From the NCBI GenBank assembly GCA_017959065.1, contig JAGDBK010000039.1, forward strand, positions 1 through 53,170: a DNA stretch of 53,170 nucleotides, given 5' to 3'. Each line of letters opens with the position of its first letter. Positions within the stretch are counted from its first letter, which is position 1. Source of the DNA: Clostridia bacterium. GTDB lineage: Bacteria > Bacillota > Clostridia > Oscillospirales > CAG-272. Below the pieces are notes generated by a model. The model had not been told where the DNA came from. It searched no databases and saw only the letters and a list, made by a program, of their open reading frames with translations. The translations under genes were made by a program, and so were the position numbers. Below are positions 8,142 through 16,678 of the stretch, piece after piece.

Positions 8142-9766
8142 GAAAAAGCGTTCTGTGTCTTCTCCTGATCGCCGCTTTATCCGTGGTCCCGGTTCTTTCT
8201 CTCTCATCGTGCCACGGAAAAGGAAGTCTGCCCGATTTTCAAGTGCCGGATGAATTTGATTCATCCAGAAATTACGAGATCACCTTCTGGGCGAAAAACG
8301 ACACGAATCTGACTCAGAAGAACGTGTATCTCCAGGCGATCGAGGAATTTGAGTCCCTGTACCCGAACATAAAGGTCAACATTCGCCTTTACACCGATTA
8401 CGGCAGGATATACAACGATGTTATCACCAATATCCCGACTGACACTACCCCGAACATCTGCATCACTTACCCGGACCACATCGCGACCTATACGACAGGC
8501 AAAAACACAATAGTTCCGCTCGATGACCTGCTGAAAGACAGCAAATACGGGCTTGGCGGAAGCGAGCTTCTTTTCGACGGACCTTCATATGACGAAATGA
8601 TAACGAAGTACCTCGACGAGTGCATCATACAGGGGCATCATCTCGGTATCCCGTACATGCGCTCCACTGAGGCATGCTACATAAACAAAACATATGTCGA
8701 CGCACTGGGTTACGATCTTCCCGAAACGCTAACCTGGGATTTCGTATGGGAAGTGTCCGAAGCCGCCATGAAAAAGGACGCCGACGGGAATTTCGTCCTG
8801 AACGGCGAGAAGGTCATGATCCCCTTCATCTACAAATCGACCGACAACATGATGATCCAGATGCTCCGGCAGAAAGGCGCCGCCTATTCCACCGATTCCG
8901 GCGACATACTGATCTTCAGCGACGATACCAAGGAACTTCTCAGGACCGTTGCGGAAGAGACGGAGAAAGGAGTATTCTCAACTTTCAAGATCTCCGGGTA
9001 TCCAGGCAACTTTCTGAATGCGGGACAGTGCGTTTTTGCGATCGACTCTACGGCAGGGGCAACTTGGATGGGCAAACTGGCTCCGCATGCCGACATCAGC
9101 CCGGACAAGATCGTTGATTATGAGATCGCCGTAATGAGCATCCCGCAGTTCGACCCTTCAGATCCGAAGATGATATCCCAGGGACCTTCGATCTGCGTCT
9201 TCAACAAGACTGATCCCCAGGAAGTTCTGGCGTCATGGCTCTTTGCCCAGTTCCTTCTGACCAACAAGATCCAGATAACCTATGCCCAGACGGAAGGATA
9301 CGTTCCGGTGACCCTCAAGGCCCAGCAGTCGGAAGAGTATCTTGACTATCTGTCGCGCAGCGGTGAAGACGGATCGCTGTATTATGACGTCAAGATATCC
9401 GCGACGAAGATCCTCATAGAGAACACGATGAACACGTTCATCACTCCCGTTTTCAACGGTTCGGCATCGCTAAGGGACGCTGCCGGACAGCTCATAGAAA
9501 ACACAGTGAAATCAGTCAGAAGAAAAGAGTATTCCCGGACCGATGATTATTTTGCCGGGCTGTACAGCAGCATATCGTCTCTGTACCGTCTGGATCAGCT
9601 CAAACAGGCGCAGTCTGGCTCCGGATCATTCCGTTCGGATCTCGGCCGGCTTCCGAAGACTTCGGCGGCGCTTATTGTCTGCATAGTTCTTGCCTGGACC
9701 GCCATAGGTGTTTTTTCGGCCGCCGCGGCGGTCAAAAAGAAGAAAAACTCAAAAAACAGGCAGTAA
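8138..9766 (+). CDS. Sugar-binding lipoprotein with C-terminal membrane helix
   Basis: A 542-residue extracellular solute-binding protein family 1 member that should capture the sugar for the two permeases. The signal peptide ends in a lipobox (SLSSC, Cys25), predicting lipidation. The binding domain runs from about residue 45 to 430 (ITFWAKNDTN opening). Unusually, the protein continues about 80 residues and ends in a hydrophobic helix (SAALIVCIVLAWTAIGVFSA) with a basic KKKK tail, predicting a second anchor. Usual family members are 420-450 residues and lack this helix. The start overlaps the permease stop, and GGGGAGG lies upstream. Confidence 0.9.
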   Translation: MRKSVLCLLLIAALSVVPVLSLSSCHGKGSLPDFQVPDEFDSSRNYEITFWAKNDTNLTQKNVYLQAIEEFESLYPNIKVNIRLYTDYGRIYNDVITNIPTDTTPNICITYPDHIATYTTGKNTIVPLDDLLKDSKYGLGGSELLFDGPSYDEMITKYLDECIIQGHHLGIPYMRSTEACYINKTYVDALGYDLPETLTWDFVWEVSEAAMKKDADGNFVLNGEKVMIPFIYKSTDNMMIQMLRQKGAAYSTDSGDILIFSDDTKELLRTVAEETEKGVFSTFKISGYPGNFLNAGQCVFAIDSTAGATWMGKLAPHADISPDKIVDYEIAVMSIPQFDPSDPKMISQGPSICVFNKTDPQEVLASWLFAQFLLTNKIQITYAQTEGYVPVTLKAQQSEEYLDYLSRSGEDGSLYYDVKISATKILIENTMNTFITPVFNGSASLRDAAGQLIENTVKSVRRKEYSRTDDYFAGLYSSISSLYRLDQLKQAQSGSGSFRSDLGRLPKTSAALIVCIVLAWTAIGVFSAAAAVKKKKNSKNRQ

Positions 9767-9781
9767 AAAGGCCCTGAAATA

Positions 9782-9809
9782 TTGATTTATTGTGATTTTT
9801 ACTTATAAT
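9782..9809 (+). promoter_or_regulatory. Promoter of the OB-like lipoprotein gene
   Basis: TTGATT (9782-9787), 16-bp spacer, perfect TATAAT (9804-9809), starting 15 bases after the stop of the binding-protein gene. It would let the small lipoprotein be made independently of the importer operon. Confidence 0.6.
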
Positions 9810-9851
9810 AAATGGCAGAAACTCAGACATAAACAGAAAAGAGGAATGAAA

Positions 9852-10610
9852 ATGAAAAAATTCGCTGTAATCGCTTTGGCGCTTGTACTGCTGTTTTCTC
9901 TTGCTTCATGCCAGCCGGCCGGCGAGCCCGCTCCCGGCGACGACACGACTCCTGATGAAAAGGGCGAAGGCGTTATGACATATGCGGAATACATTGCCGC
10001 TGACATGGATGCCAGAGTAGTCGTTGAAACATATGTTCAGGCAAAACAGTCCTGGTGGGAAGATAAAGCGACAGTATACACCCAGGATAAAGACGGAGCA
10101 TATTTCCTTTATGAAATGGCCTGCTCGAAAGAAGACTATGACAAACTGGTCCCCGGAACGAAGATCCGTGTAACCGGCCATAAATCAAGCTGGTCCGGCG
10201 AAGTCGAGATCATTGACGCGACATTTGAGATCCTGGACGGAAGCTTCATCGCCACCGCCAAGGACATCACTGCTCTTCTCGGTACCGATGATCTTATCAA
10301 CCATCAGAACGAGTTCGTTTCCTTCAAGGGAATGAAGGTCGAAGCGTCGACTGACGCAGACGGCAACGAGGCTCCTTTCCTTTACAAATGGGACGGATCC
10401 GGTGAAGAAGGCGACGACCTTTACTTCAAGGTCTCCAGCAACGGAAACACCTATACTTTCACCGTTGAATCATATCTCTGCGGCAAGGATACCGATGTTT
10501 ACAAAGCAGTAAAAGATCTTAAGGTCGGAGACGTCATCGATCTTGAAGGTTTCCTGTACTGGTATGAGGGTGTTAACCCGCACATCACAGCCGTTGCAGC
10601 TGCGAAATAA
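9852..10610 (+). CDS. Small lipoprotein with tandem OB-like repeats
   Basis: A 252-residue secreted lipoprotein of unknown function. The signal peptide is MKKFAVIALALVLLFS and the lipobox is SLASC (Cys20). After a Pro/Gly-rich linker there are two similar beta-rich units, each with a strand pattern ending in a hydrophobic clamp: GTKIRVTGHKS near the middle and KVGDVIDLEGFL near the C-terminus. Both resemble the OB fold of bacterial periplasmic or cell-surface proteins. The start at 9852 has GAGG seven bases upstream; ATG 9846 is also possible. It has its own promoter and a strong terminator. Its place behind the sugar importer suggests an envelope role, but no function can be assigned. Confidence 0.75.
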   Translation: MKKFAVIALALVLLFSLASCQPAGEPAPGDDTTPDEKGEGVMTYAEYIAADMDARVVVETYVQAKQSWWEDKATVYTQDKDGAYFLYEMACSKEDYDKLVPGTKIRVTGHKSSWSGEVEIIDATFEILDGSFIATAKDITALLGTDDLINHQNEFVSFKGMKVEASTDADGNEAPFLYKWDGSGEEGDDLYFKVSSNGNTYTFTVESYLCGKDTDVYKAVKDLKVGDVIDLEGFLYWYEGVNPHITAVAAAK

Positions 10611-10647
10611 TCCTCTCGGATTTTAAAACATCCATACAGCAAAACGA

Positions 10648-10682
10648 CCCGGGCGCCTATATAACAGGCGCCCGGGTTTTTT
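10648..10682 (+). terminator. Intrinsic terminator
   Basis: A perfect 11-bp GC-rich stem (10648-10658 with 10666-10676), 7-base loop and six T (10677-10682). It ends the lipoprotein transcript and lies right at the 3' end of the convergent MFS gene. Confidence 0.9.
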
Positions 10683-10685
10683 CTG

Positions 10686-11876
10686 TCATTTCTTCCGATA
10701 CAGTCCGAACAGAGAGACCGCCGAAAGAACGGCAAACAATAATGCTGAAGCAATGAAGAACGCAGGATATCCGCTGGCGTCTATCAGCCCTCCGAAAACA
10801 GGCGGCCCCAGTCCTGCCCCTATGCATGAAAAAACATTGATCAAAGTCGCTGCGCTCGCCGGCCTCATCATTTCTCTCGACTCGACCGGTACCTGCCAGC
10901 TGCAAATATGCGAGATGCCGCGAACCACTCCGACGCAGGCCATCATCAGAACAAAAGTGAGCACGGCGCTGACCCTGTAAAGAGGCGTTATGACTGCCAG
11001 CACCGCCGTTATTGAAACCGATGCCGCGAGCATTATCTTCCAATAATGGCTCTTCTTGCATAATTCGAGGAACAGGATCATTCCGGCCATCCCCGCCACG
11101 GGGATGATCAGGGTAATGAAAACGGACAGAGACGGCAGGAGAGAAAACTCATCGGACAAAAGATTCGGGATCCAGTTGGAAAACGAATAGTATGCCATGT
11201 TCGTCAGAAGCCCCACCAGACCTGTCAGGACTATGAACAGGACCGTTTTGGCACGTATTCCTTTTTGGCCTACGCTTTCGTCTTTTTTTCTCTCCGGGAG
11301 ATCCGTTCTTTTGGGGCACACCGACATCATCCTGCAGAAAAAGACCGTCGACCCGATCAAAAGAACTGAAAAGACCCAGAATCCTATTCGCCAGTCCGCA
11401 AATTGAATGAAGACCGAGGCAAACAGATAGTCCAGAACGAAAGAAACTGTGAAACCAGCTCCCATGGCCTTGTTTGCGCCGATCACCATATCATCCGGCA
11501 GGTATTCGCTTATCATGACCATACAGGCCGGAAACACCCCTGCAAGAAGGGCTCCGCAGACCGCGAACAGGATCCAGACCTGCCATATCTCTCCGCAAAA
11601 CGGGGAAACGCTGTATAACACGCAGGCGACAGGCACCGAAACGCATAGATAACGCAGGAGCTTGATCCGTCCGATGAACTTCGCGAAATACAGCTGCGCT
11701 GCGGCATATGAAACGAATCCGAAAGTCGTCGCCAGGCTCGCGTCTTTTTTCGAAACCCCGAAATAGCTTGTTGCCTCGATAATAGCGGCACTGTAGAAAT
11801 TCTTCAGCGCAATATAGAAGACATACATCATCAGCGCCGCCGCGATCATCAGGCGGTACTTTCTTTTCTCAGTCAC
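10686..11876 (-). CDS. MFS transporter (12 helices)
   Basis: A 396-residue major facilitator with about twelve hydrophobic helices and a central hydrophilic linker near residues 195-215. The N-terminal half (FYIALKNFYSAAIIEAT) resembles organophosphate/sugar-acid antiporter-like MFS proteins. The likely start is GTG at 11876, preceded by AAGAGA. It lies five bases after the stop of YjbQ-1 and is the last gene of the FGGY kinase, YjbQ-1, MFS operon, so it probably imports the substrate of this pathway or exports a product. Substrate not deducible. Confidence 0.85.
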   Translation of the reverse strand: MTEKRKYRLMIAAALMMYVFYIALKNFYSAAIIEATSYFGVSKKDASLATTFGFVSYAAAQLYFAKFIGRIKLLRYLCVSVPVACVLYSVSPFCGEIWQVWILFAVCGALLAGVFPACMVMISEYLPDDMVIGANKAMGAGFTVSFVLDYLFASVFIQFADWRIGFWVFSVLLIGSTVFFCRMMSVCPKRTDLPERKKDESVGQKGIRAKTVLFIVLTGLVGLLTNMAYYSFSNWIPNLLSDEFSLLPSLSVFITLIIPVAGMAGMILFLELCKKSHYWKIMLAASVSITAVLAVITPLYRVSAVLTFVLMMACVGVVRGISHICSWQVPVESREMMRPASAATLINVFSCIGAGLGPPVFGGLIDASGYPAFFIASALLFAVLSAVSLFGLYRKK

Positions 11877-11881
11877 GGCTG

Positions 11882-12502
11882 TTATCTCTTCTGCTGCAGG
11901 GTGTAATGAACATCGTCTGCCTTTTCCTCGTCGGTGAATTTACGAAGAGTGTTTATCACTTCGCCGTTGTTCCACTTGCGGTCGCCGACATCATCTGTCG
12001 TACCCAAAACGGTCACGTTGAGCTGCCTGCGGCGAGCGCGGACATGATCCCAGTCCACAAAATAGATGTGAGCGAATTCTCCGCCGTCGAGTTTCCCGTC
12101 CTTGATCGTCATGGTCTCGCTGCGGCCGAAGAAGACAGACCTGAGATGTCCGTCGGTGTTCATGCTTGTATAGTCGCCCGGTTCATTGACATATCTTCCG
12201 AATTTCGAATGGATGGGTCCGGGGTGACGGTAATCCCCTTCATTTGTATAATCGGGTATCATCTTGCGCATGATATCCAGAAGATCGTGCTGAAGGAACT
12301 CAAGATCGAAACTGTCTATATCGTGAGAGCATTCCTGGATCATCACGGAACAGGTAGTGTGGTGTGAAGCTATGCAAACGGTCCCGTTTTTGACCCCTGA
12401 CGCCTCGACTATCTCGACCACTTCCTTGGAAACGTCATGAAAAGTCGGTATCCATCCTCTTGACTGCAGTTCCAATTCCTTCTGAAATACTTTGAATTCC
12501 AT
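11882..12502 (-). CDS. YjbQ/UPF0047 family protein, copy 1
   Basis: A 206-residue YjbQ family protein. Members are often labelled secondary thiamine-phosphate synthase after a weak activity, but the physiological reaction is not established. Hallmarks are the SHHTTCSVMIQE segment (about residues 45-56), the NTDGHLRS segment and the DGGEFAHIYFVDWD strand. It is longer than the usual 130-140 residues because of an insert (about 80-115) and a C-terminal tail of about 35 residues. GGAGG precedes the ATG. It sits between an FGGY kinase and an MFS transporter, and a second copy lies at 17391, at the far end of the divergent operon. That context argues for a role in sugar catabolism rather than thiamine synthesis. 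Confidence 0.85.
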   Translation of the reverse strand: MEFKVFQKELELQSRGWIPTFHDVSKEVVEIVEASGVKNGTVCIASHHTTCSVMIQECSHDIDSFDLEFLQHDLLDIMRKMIPDYTNEGDYRHPGPIHSKFGRYVNEPGDYTSMNTDGHLRSVFFGRSETMTIKDGKLDGGEFAHIYFVDWDHVRARRRQLNVTVLGTTDDVGDRKWNNGEVINTLRKFTDEEKADDVHYTLQQKR

Positions 12503-12564
12503 ATGAACCTCCGTTTATTTTCCAATTATTATTCTCAAAGAATGATAATGCAAATCCGCTGCTT

Positions 12565-13902
12565 TCATTTCAGCCAGCCGGACATACGGGAGAACGCATC
12601 CCTTTCATCCCGGAAGATCCCCAGTCCCATTCCTGCAAGCAGAGCCGATCCCACCGCGCCGGCAGACTGACCGTTGACGACTTTGATCTCCTGCTCGAGG
12701 ATCTCCGAAATGACATTCGTGCAGATCGCGGAGTTGGTTATTCCGCCGATCGCGGTTATCCTTTCCGCCTTCAGTCCGCATCTGCCCAGCTCGTAAAGAT
12801 AATCCTTAAGCATCAGAGCGGCTCCTTCGATAACCGCCCGCGCGATCTCCGGTTTCGAATGGCCCTCCGCCGCAGGAAAATCGTTTTCCGTGAAATCGAA
12901 CTTCAGTCCGCCGCACCCGAGCGAAGCCTCCGCGACATATCCGTCAAACTCCGCATGGGATATCTCTCCGAAGAAATGCCTGCGTCGCATATTGATCTTT
13001 TCGGTTACCGAAGTCAGGGACTTCATCACGCAGTACGGAGCACCGTTCAGCATGAAACGGTCAACGAGGCCTTTGGTTTCAAGCCCGAATTTCCTGGATC
13101 CCACCGGGAACAGTTCGACCCAGGAAGTCCCGCAGGAAAGCAGCATGTCTCCCTCATCGAAAACACCCGCCCCCAGGGCGCCGGACGGATGGTCAAAGCT
13201 TCCGAGAACCACCTTTACGTCTCTGCTCAGACCGAGTTCGGCCGCGGCACTTTCCGTCAGTTCACCAAGCACCGTTCCTTTTTCGAAGATCGGCGGAAGA
13301 CTGCTCTCACTGATCCCGAATTTGTCCAGCATCTTCCGGTTATATATTCCTTTTTCCTGATCCATGAGAAACGACGGGGTCCCCATGGAATGAGCAATGC
13401 CCCATTTTCCTGTAAGCCTGTGGTTCAGATACTCGGCGCTCATTGTCATAAAAGACATTTTTTCAAGTATCTCCGGCTTGTGAAGAGTGATCCACGCGAG
13501 ATTGGCCGCCGGCATACCGTGTCCGAGAGGCCACCCGACCATCCGGTAAAAACCTTCCTGCTCTTCTTTCGTATATACCTTGTCGATATCCTCCTGAGAA
13601 ACCCTGGTCTGCCAGCCTATTATGGGAGTGATCGGCTTTCCCTCGCCGTCAAGAAAAAGCGGGTTGCCGCTTGCGCAGCATGAGCAGATCGCCGCTATCT
13701 CCGTTTCGCTGTCTGCCCGGCCGAGATTCTTAATCACCGAAACGCATCTGTCGCAAAAAGCCTCAGGGTCAAGGAATCTGGCTTCCCCCTCGATAATGTA
13801 CTCAAAGGGTTCCGTCGAGGTCGCGATCAACCTGCCCGTCTCATCAAGCAATACCCCTTTTACGGCGGATGTCCCGATATCCATTCCTATAAAACCTCTC
13901 AT
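12565..13902 (-). CDS. FGGY-family carbohydrate kinase
   Basis: A 445-residue two-domain sugar kinase that should use ATP to phosphorylate a ketose or polyol. The first domain opens with FIGMDIGTSAVKGVLLDE, the phosphate-binding loop. The catalytic Asp region is LGSFDHPSGALGAG, and the adenosine-binding loop is ITAIGGITNSAICTNVI near residue 380. It is shorter than typical xylulokinases (about 500). GAGAGGT lies before the ATG. It is the first gene of the leftward operon, driven by a strong promoter in the divergent region, and probably phosphorylates the product of the isomerase-like enzyme encoded on the other side. Confidence 0.9.
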   Translation of the reverse strand: MRGFIGMDIGTSAVKGVLLDETGRLIATSTEPFEYIIEGEARFLDPEAFCDRCVSVIKNLGRADSETEIAAICSCCASGNPLFLDGEGKPITPIIGWQTRVSQEDIDKVYTKEEQEGFYRMVGWPLGHGMPAANLAWITLHKPEILEKMSFMTMSAEYLNHRLTGKWGIAHSMGTPSFLMDQEKGIYNRKMLDKFGISESSLPPIFEKGTVLGELTESAAAELGLSRDVKVVLGSFDHPSGALGAGVFDEGDMLLSCGTSWVELFPVGSRKFGLETKGLVDRFMLNGAPYCVMKSLTSVTEKINMRRRHFFGEISHAEFDGYVAEASLGCGGLKFDFTENDFPAAEGHSKPEIARAVIEGAALMLKDYLYELGRCGLKAERITAIGGITNSAICTNVISEILEQEIKVVNGQSAGAVGSALLAGMGLGIFRDERDAFSRMSGWLK

Positions 13903-13952
13903 CTGCGCACCTCTCTCAATCGATAATCTCCGGCATGCCGGTCACGTTTTTT

Positions 13953-13980
13953 ATTATACTATATTATCCGTATAAGTCAA
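13953..13980 (-). promoter_or_regulatory. Promoter of kinase/YjbQ-1/MFS operon
   Basis: On the minus strand, TTGACT (13975-13980), 16-bp spacer, perfect TATAAT (13953-13958). The kinase start codon lies about 50 bases downstream. Confidence 0.75.
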
Positions 13981-14014
13981 TTGATAAGGGGGTCAAAATA
14001 ACTGTTCCCTCGAC

Positions 14015-14043
14015 TTTACTTCCAGTCTCAAACGTGTTATAAT
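14015..14043 (+). promoter_or_regulatory. Promoter of amidohydrolase to YjbQ-2 operon
   Basis: TTTACT (14015-14020), 17-bp spacer, perfect TATAAT (14038-14043). It is only 35 bp from the divergent promoter, so one regulator bound between the two could control both operons. The 70-base leader that follows (to 14122) is GC-richer and contains CTGAGA (14093-14098), but no complete known riboswitch is recognisable. Confidence 0.65.
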
Positions 14044-14122
14044 TCAACTGCGGCAAGGCTGTTGCAAGGGTCCGCTTGGGCTTCCGGCCGAGCTGAGAAT
14101 CTAACACTGGGGGAAAAACGAA

Positions 14123-15193
14123 ATGGCACTTTTTCCGGTTACAGAACATGACAGATTTATCTATGAAACCGAACTTAAAGATTTTCTGCCCGAGAAGATC
14201 ATTGATATCCACACCCACGTGTGGCTCAAATCCCTGACCACTCCGAGACCTCAGAACGAAGTATCGCGCACGGTCTCCTGGCCGAGTCTGGTCGCGAAGG
14301 ACGACAGCATCGAAGATCTTCAGGAAACATACAGACTGATGCTGCCCGGCAAGGACGTTTCCGCGCTGATATTCACCAGCGGAGTCCGCAGTAAAGAGAC
14401 CGGAGCCGCCAACAACGTGTATGTCAGCGAATGTTCAAAGAAGACCGGATGGCCTGCCCTTTACTATTCGCATCCCACCCAGTCCGCCGACGAGATCGAA
14501 GAAATGATCAGAAAAGGTGGATTCCTCGGGATCAAATCATATCTCAGCCTGTCACCGAAATACATTCCCGAAGCCGAGATCCGGATTTTTGACTTTTTCC
14601 CGAAGAATCAGCTGAAACGCATGGATGAGATGGGCGCCATCGTGATGCTCCACATACCGCGTCACGGCAGACTGAAGGATCCCGTTAACCTTGAACAGAT
14701 CCTTGAGATAAAGAGGGAATTCCCCAATATCCGTCTGATAATCGCGCATATAGGCCGCGCATACACCGTCAGCGATGTAGGCAATGCCTTTACCGATTAC
14801 CTTTGCAAGGCTCCTGATCTCATGTACGATTTTGCGGCAAACTGCTGCGAGTATGCGATCACGGAAGTTATAAGACACGCGGGACCCAAGCATGTTATGT
14901 TCGGTTCCGACATGCCGATTCTCAGGATGCGGACACACAGGATCGAAGAGAACAACACATACATCAACCTTATTCCCCCCGGACTGTACGGAGATCCCAA
15001 ACAGGACAGCCATCTTCGCGAAGTCAGCCCCGAAGAGGCGGACAACATCACTTTCTTCCTCTATGAAGAGCTTCTCGCGTTCAAACGTGCAAGCGTCGCC
15101 CTCTCTCTCTCCGCATCGGACGTTGAGGATATCATGTACAACAACGCCGCTCAGCTTATCGAAGGCGCGCGCAGATCGATCTACGGAAATTAA
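14123..15193 (+). CDS. Amidohydrolase family 2 metal-dependent hydrolase
   Basis: A 356-residue TIM-barrel hydrolase of the amidohydrolase_2 (ACMSD-like) group. Visible metal or catalytic positions are the first-strand DIHTHVW (about residues 29-35), the histidines in VMLHIPRHGR and LIIAHIGRAY, and the late Asp in MFGSDMPILRMR. Members act as lactonases, decarboxylases or hydratases. A lactone- or sugar-acid-processing role would suit this pathway (inference). It is the first gene of the rightward operon, 45 bases before the isomerase-like gene. The ribosome binding site is weak (GGGGGAA). Confidence 0.85.
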   Translation: MALFPVTEHDRFIYETELKDFLPEKIIDIHTHVWLKSLTTPRPQNEVSRTVSWPSLVAKDDSIEDLQETYRLMLPGKDVSALIFTSGVRSKETGAANNVYVSECSKKTGWPALYYSHPTQSADEIEEMIRKGGFLGIKSYLSLSPKYIPEAEIRIFDFFPKNQLKRMDEMGAIVMLHIPRHGRLKDPVNLEQILEIKREFPNIRLIIAHIGRAYTVSDVGNAFTDYLCKAPDLMYDFAANCCEYAITEVIRHAGPKHVMFGSDMPILRMRTHRIEENNTYINLIPPGLYGDPKQDSHLREVSPEEADNITFFLYEELLAFKRASVALSLSASDVEDIMYNNAAQLIEGARRSIYGN

Positions 15194-15238
15194 ACCTCCC
15201 CGGGTATCAAATACACATTTAAAGGAGAACGACACACC

Positions 15239-16633
15239 ATGAAAAAGACGAAAATCGCATATCTGCCTCTATACATCAAACTTTATGACGATATCAATAC
15301 CGCGACCCGCAAGCCGCTGGTCGAGTATATGAACACGCTTGTATCCATGATCGAAAGCCAGGGGTTTGAAGTAGTGCTCCCCGAAGATGTGTGCCGCATT
15401 AAGGAAGAATTCGACCGCGCGGCCGAAAAGTTCAATTCGGATCCGGAAATAGTCGCAGTCGTGACGGAGCATCTGGCATATTCCCCTTCTCTTGAATCCA
15501 TCGAAGCGCTTCTCAGCCTTAAAGCTCCTATAATCGTCCTTGACACCACTCCGAGCTATGAACTCATCAGCTGCGCGGCATATTCCGACAGGATATCTCC
15601 CAACCACGGTATCCACGGCGTCCAGGATATGTGCAACCTTCTAAAGCGTAACGGCAAGCCGTTTCAGATCTGCGTCGGGCACGCGATGCACAGCGACGTG
15701 ATCGCCAGAGTCTGCGGGCTCTGCCGCGCGGCGGCATGCGCGAAAGCTTTCCGCGAGAGCCGGATAGGAATGGTCGGCGGAGAATTCGAAGGCATGGGAG
15801 ATTTCCGCATTTCCGATGAACGTTATGAATCCGAGATCGGAGCGAAGACGGTCCGTATGTCATTCGAAGACGGTAAGAAATATACCGCCGCTGTTACAGA
15901 CGACGAGATCCAGAACGAAATCATATCCGATGCCGCCAAATACAGCATTTTCGCCGAAAACGAGGATAATTACCGTGCGGCCACAAGAGCAGGACTTGCC
16001 GTAAGAAAGTGGATGAACGACAACGGGCTCAACAGCGTTACCGTCAACTTCCTCCACATTGAAGAATCCGGCCTTGAGAAAATGCCTTTTATGGAATGCT
16101 GCAAGGCTCTCGAGAGAGGCCAGGGCTATGCGGGTGAAGGAGACAATCTAACCGCCGGCCTCACCGGAGCTCTTCTCGCCTCATATCCGAACACCACGTT
16201 CACGGAAATGTTCTGCCCGGACTGGGAAAAGGATATAATCCTTCTCAGCCATATGGGAGAATTCAATCCCAGACTGGTCGCCTGGAAGCCGCATGTCAAC
16301 GATAAACCGTTCAAATACAACGTCACCGGCGACACCGTCGCCATGAGTGCCTGCTACCGCAAAGGAACGGCAGTCCTTGCCAATCTGGCCCCGATGAACG
16401 ACTCGTTCTCTCTCATCCTTTCAAAAGTCGAACTCACCGATGACGGTCTTGAATACGGCGCATACAGAAAAGCCGTTCAGGGATGGCTCAAGCCCGCGAT
16501 GCCGATAGCTGATTTCCTGAAAGCATATTCCGAAGCCGGAGGAACACATCATTCAGCTATGGTATATGACGCTGACATACAGGATCTTGCCGCATTCGGA
16601 AAAATGATGGGCTTCAATGTCGTCATCATCTGA
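15239..16633 (+). CDS. L-fucose/L-arabinose isomerase-like protein
   Basis: A 464-residue protein of the fucose/arabinose isomerase superfamily, which interconverts aldoses and ketoses using a divalent metal. The N-terminal domain looks like the family's Rossmann-type part (KTKIAYLPLYIKLY). Central acidic and histidine residues in EESGLEKMPFMEC, GEGDNLTAGLTGALL and LSHMGEFNPRL fit the metal site region. Its substrate is unknown, and it is not close enough to FucI or AraA for me to name it. A clear AAAGGAG precedes the ATG. It is followed 45 bases later by the triosephosphate-isomerase-like gene. Confidence 0.82.
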   Translation: MKKTKIAYLPLYIKLYDDINTATRKPLVEYMNTLVSMIESQGFEVVLPEDVCRIKEEFDRAAEKFNSDPEIVAVVTEHLAYSPSLESIEALLSLKAPIIVLDTTPSYELISCAAYSDRISPNHGIHGVQDMCNLLKRNGKPFQICVGHAMHSDVIARVCGLCRAAACAKAFRESRIGMVGGEFEGMGDFRISDERYESEIGAKTVRMSFEDGKKYTAAVTDDEIQNEIISDAAKYSIFAENEDNYRAATRAGLAVRKWMNDNGLNSVTVNFLHIEESGLEKMPFMECCKALERGQGYAGEGDNLTAGLTGALLASYPNTTFTEMFCPDWEKDIILLSHMGEFNPRLVAWKPHVNDKPFKYNVTGDTVAMSACYRKGTAVLANLAPMNDSFSLILSKVELTDDGLEYGAYRKAVQGWLKPAMPIADFLKAYSEAGGTHHSAMVYDADIQDLAAFGKMMGFNVVII

Positions 16634-16678
16634 CCCGGCAATGGAGCAGCATCAATAATCTCAAAGAAGGATTGAAAA

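Noticed and set aside
12859..13683. A 274-codon open frame antisense to the FGGY kinase
   Set aside because: The kinase on the other strand has all family motifs; the antisense frame shows none.
14093..14122. TPP riboswitch suggested by CTGAGA before the amidohydrolase gene
   Set aside because: The second conserved TPP segment and the required helices are absent.
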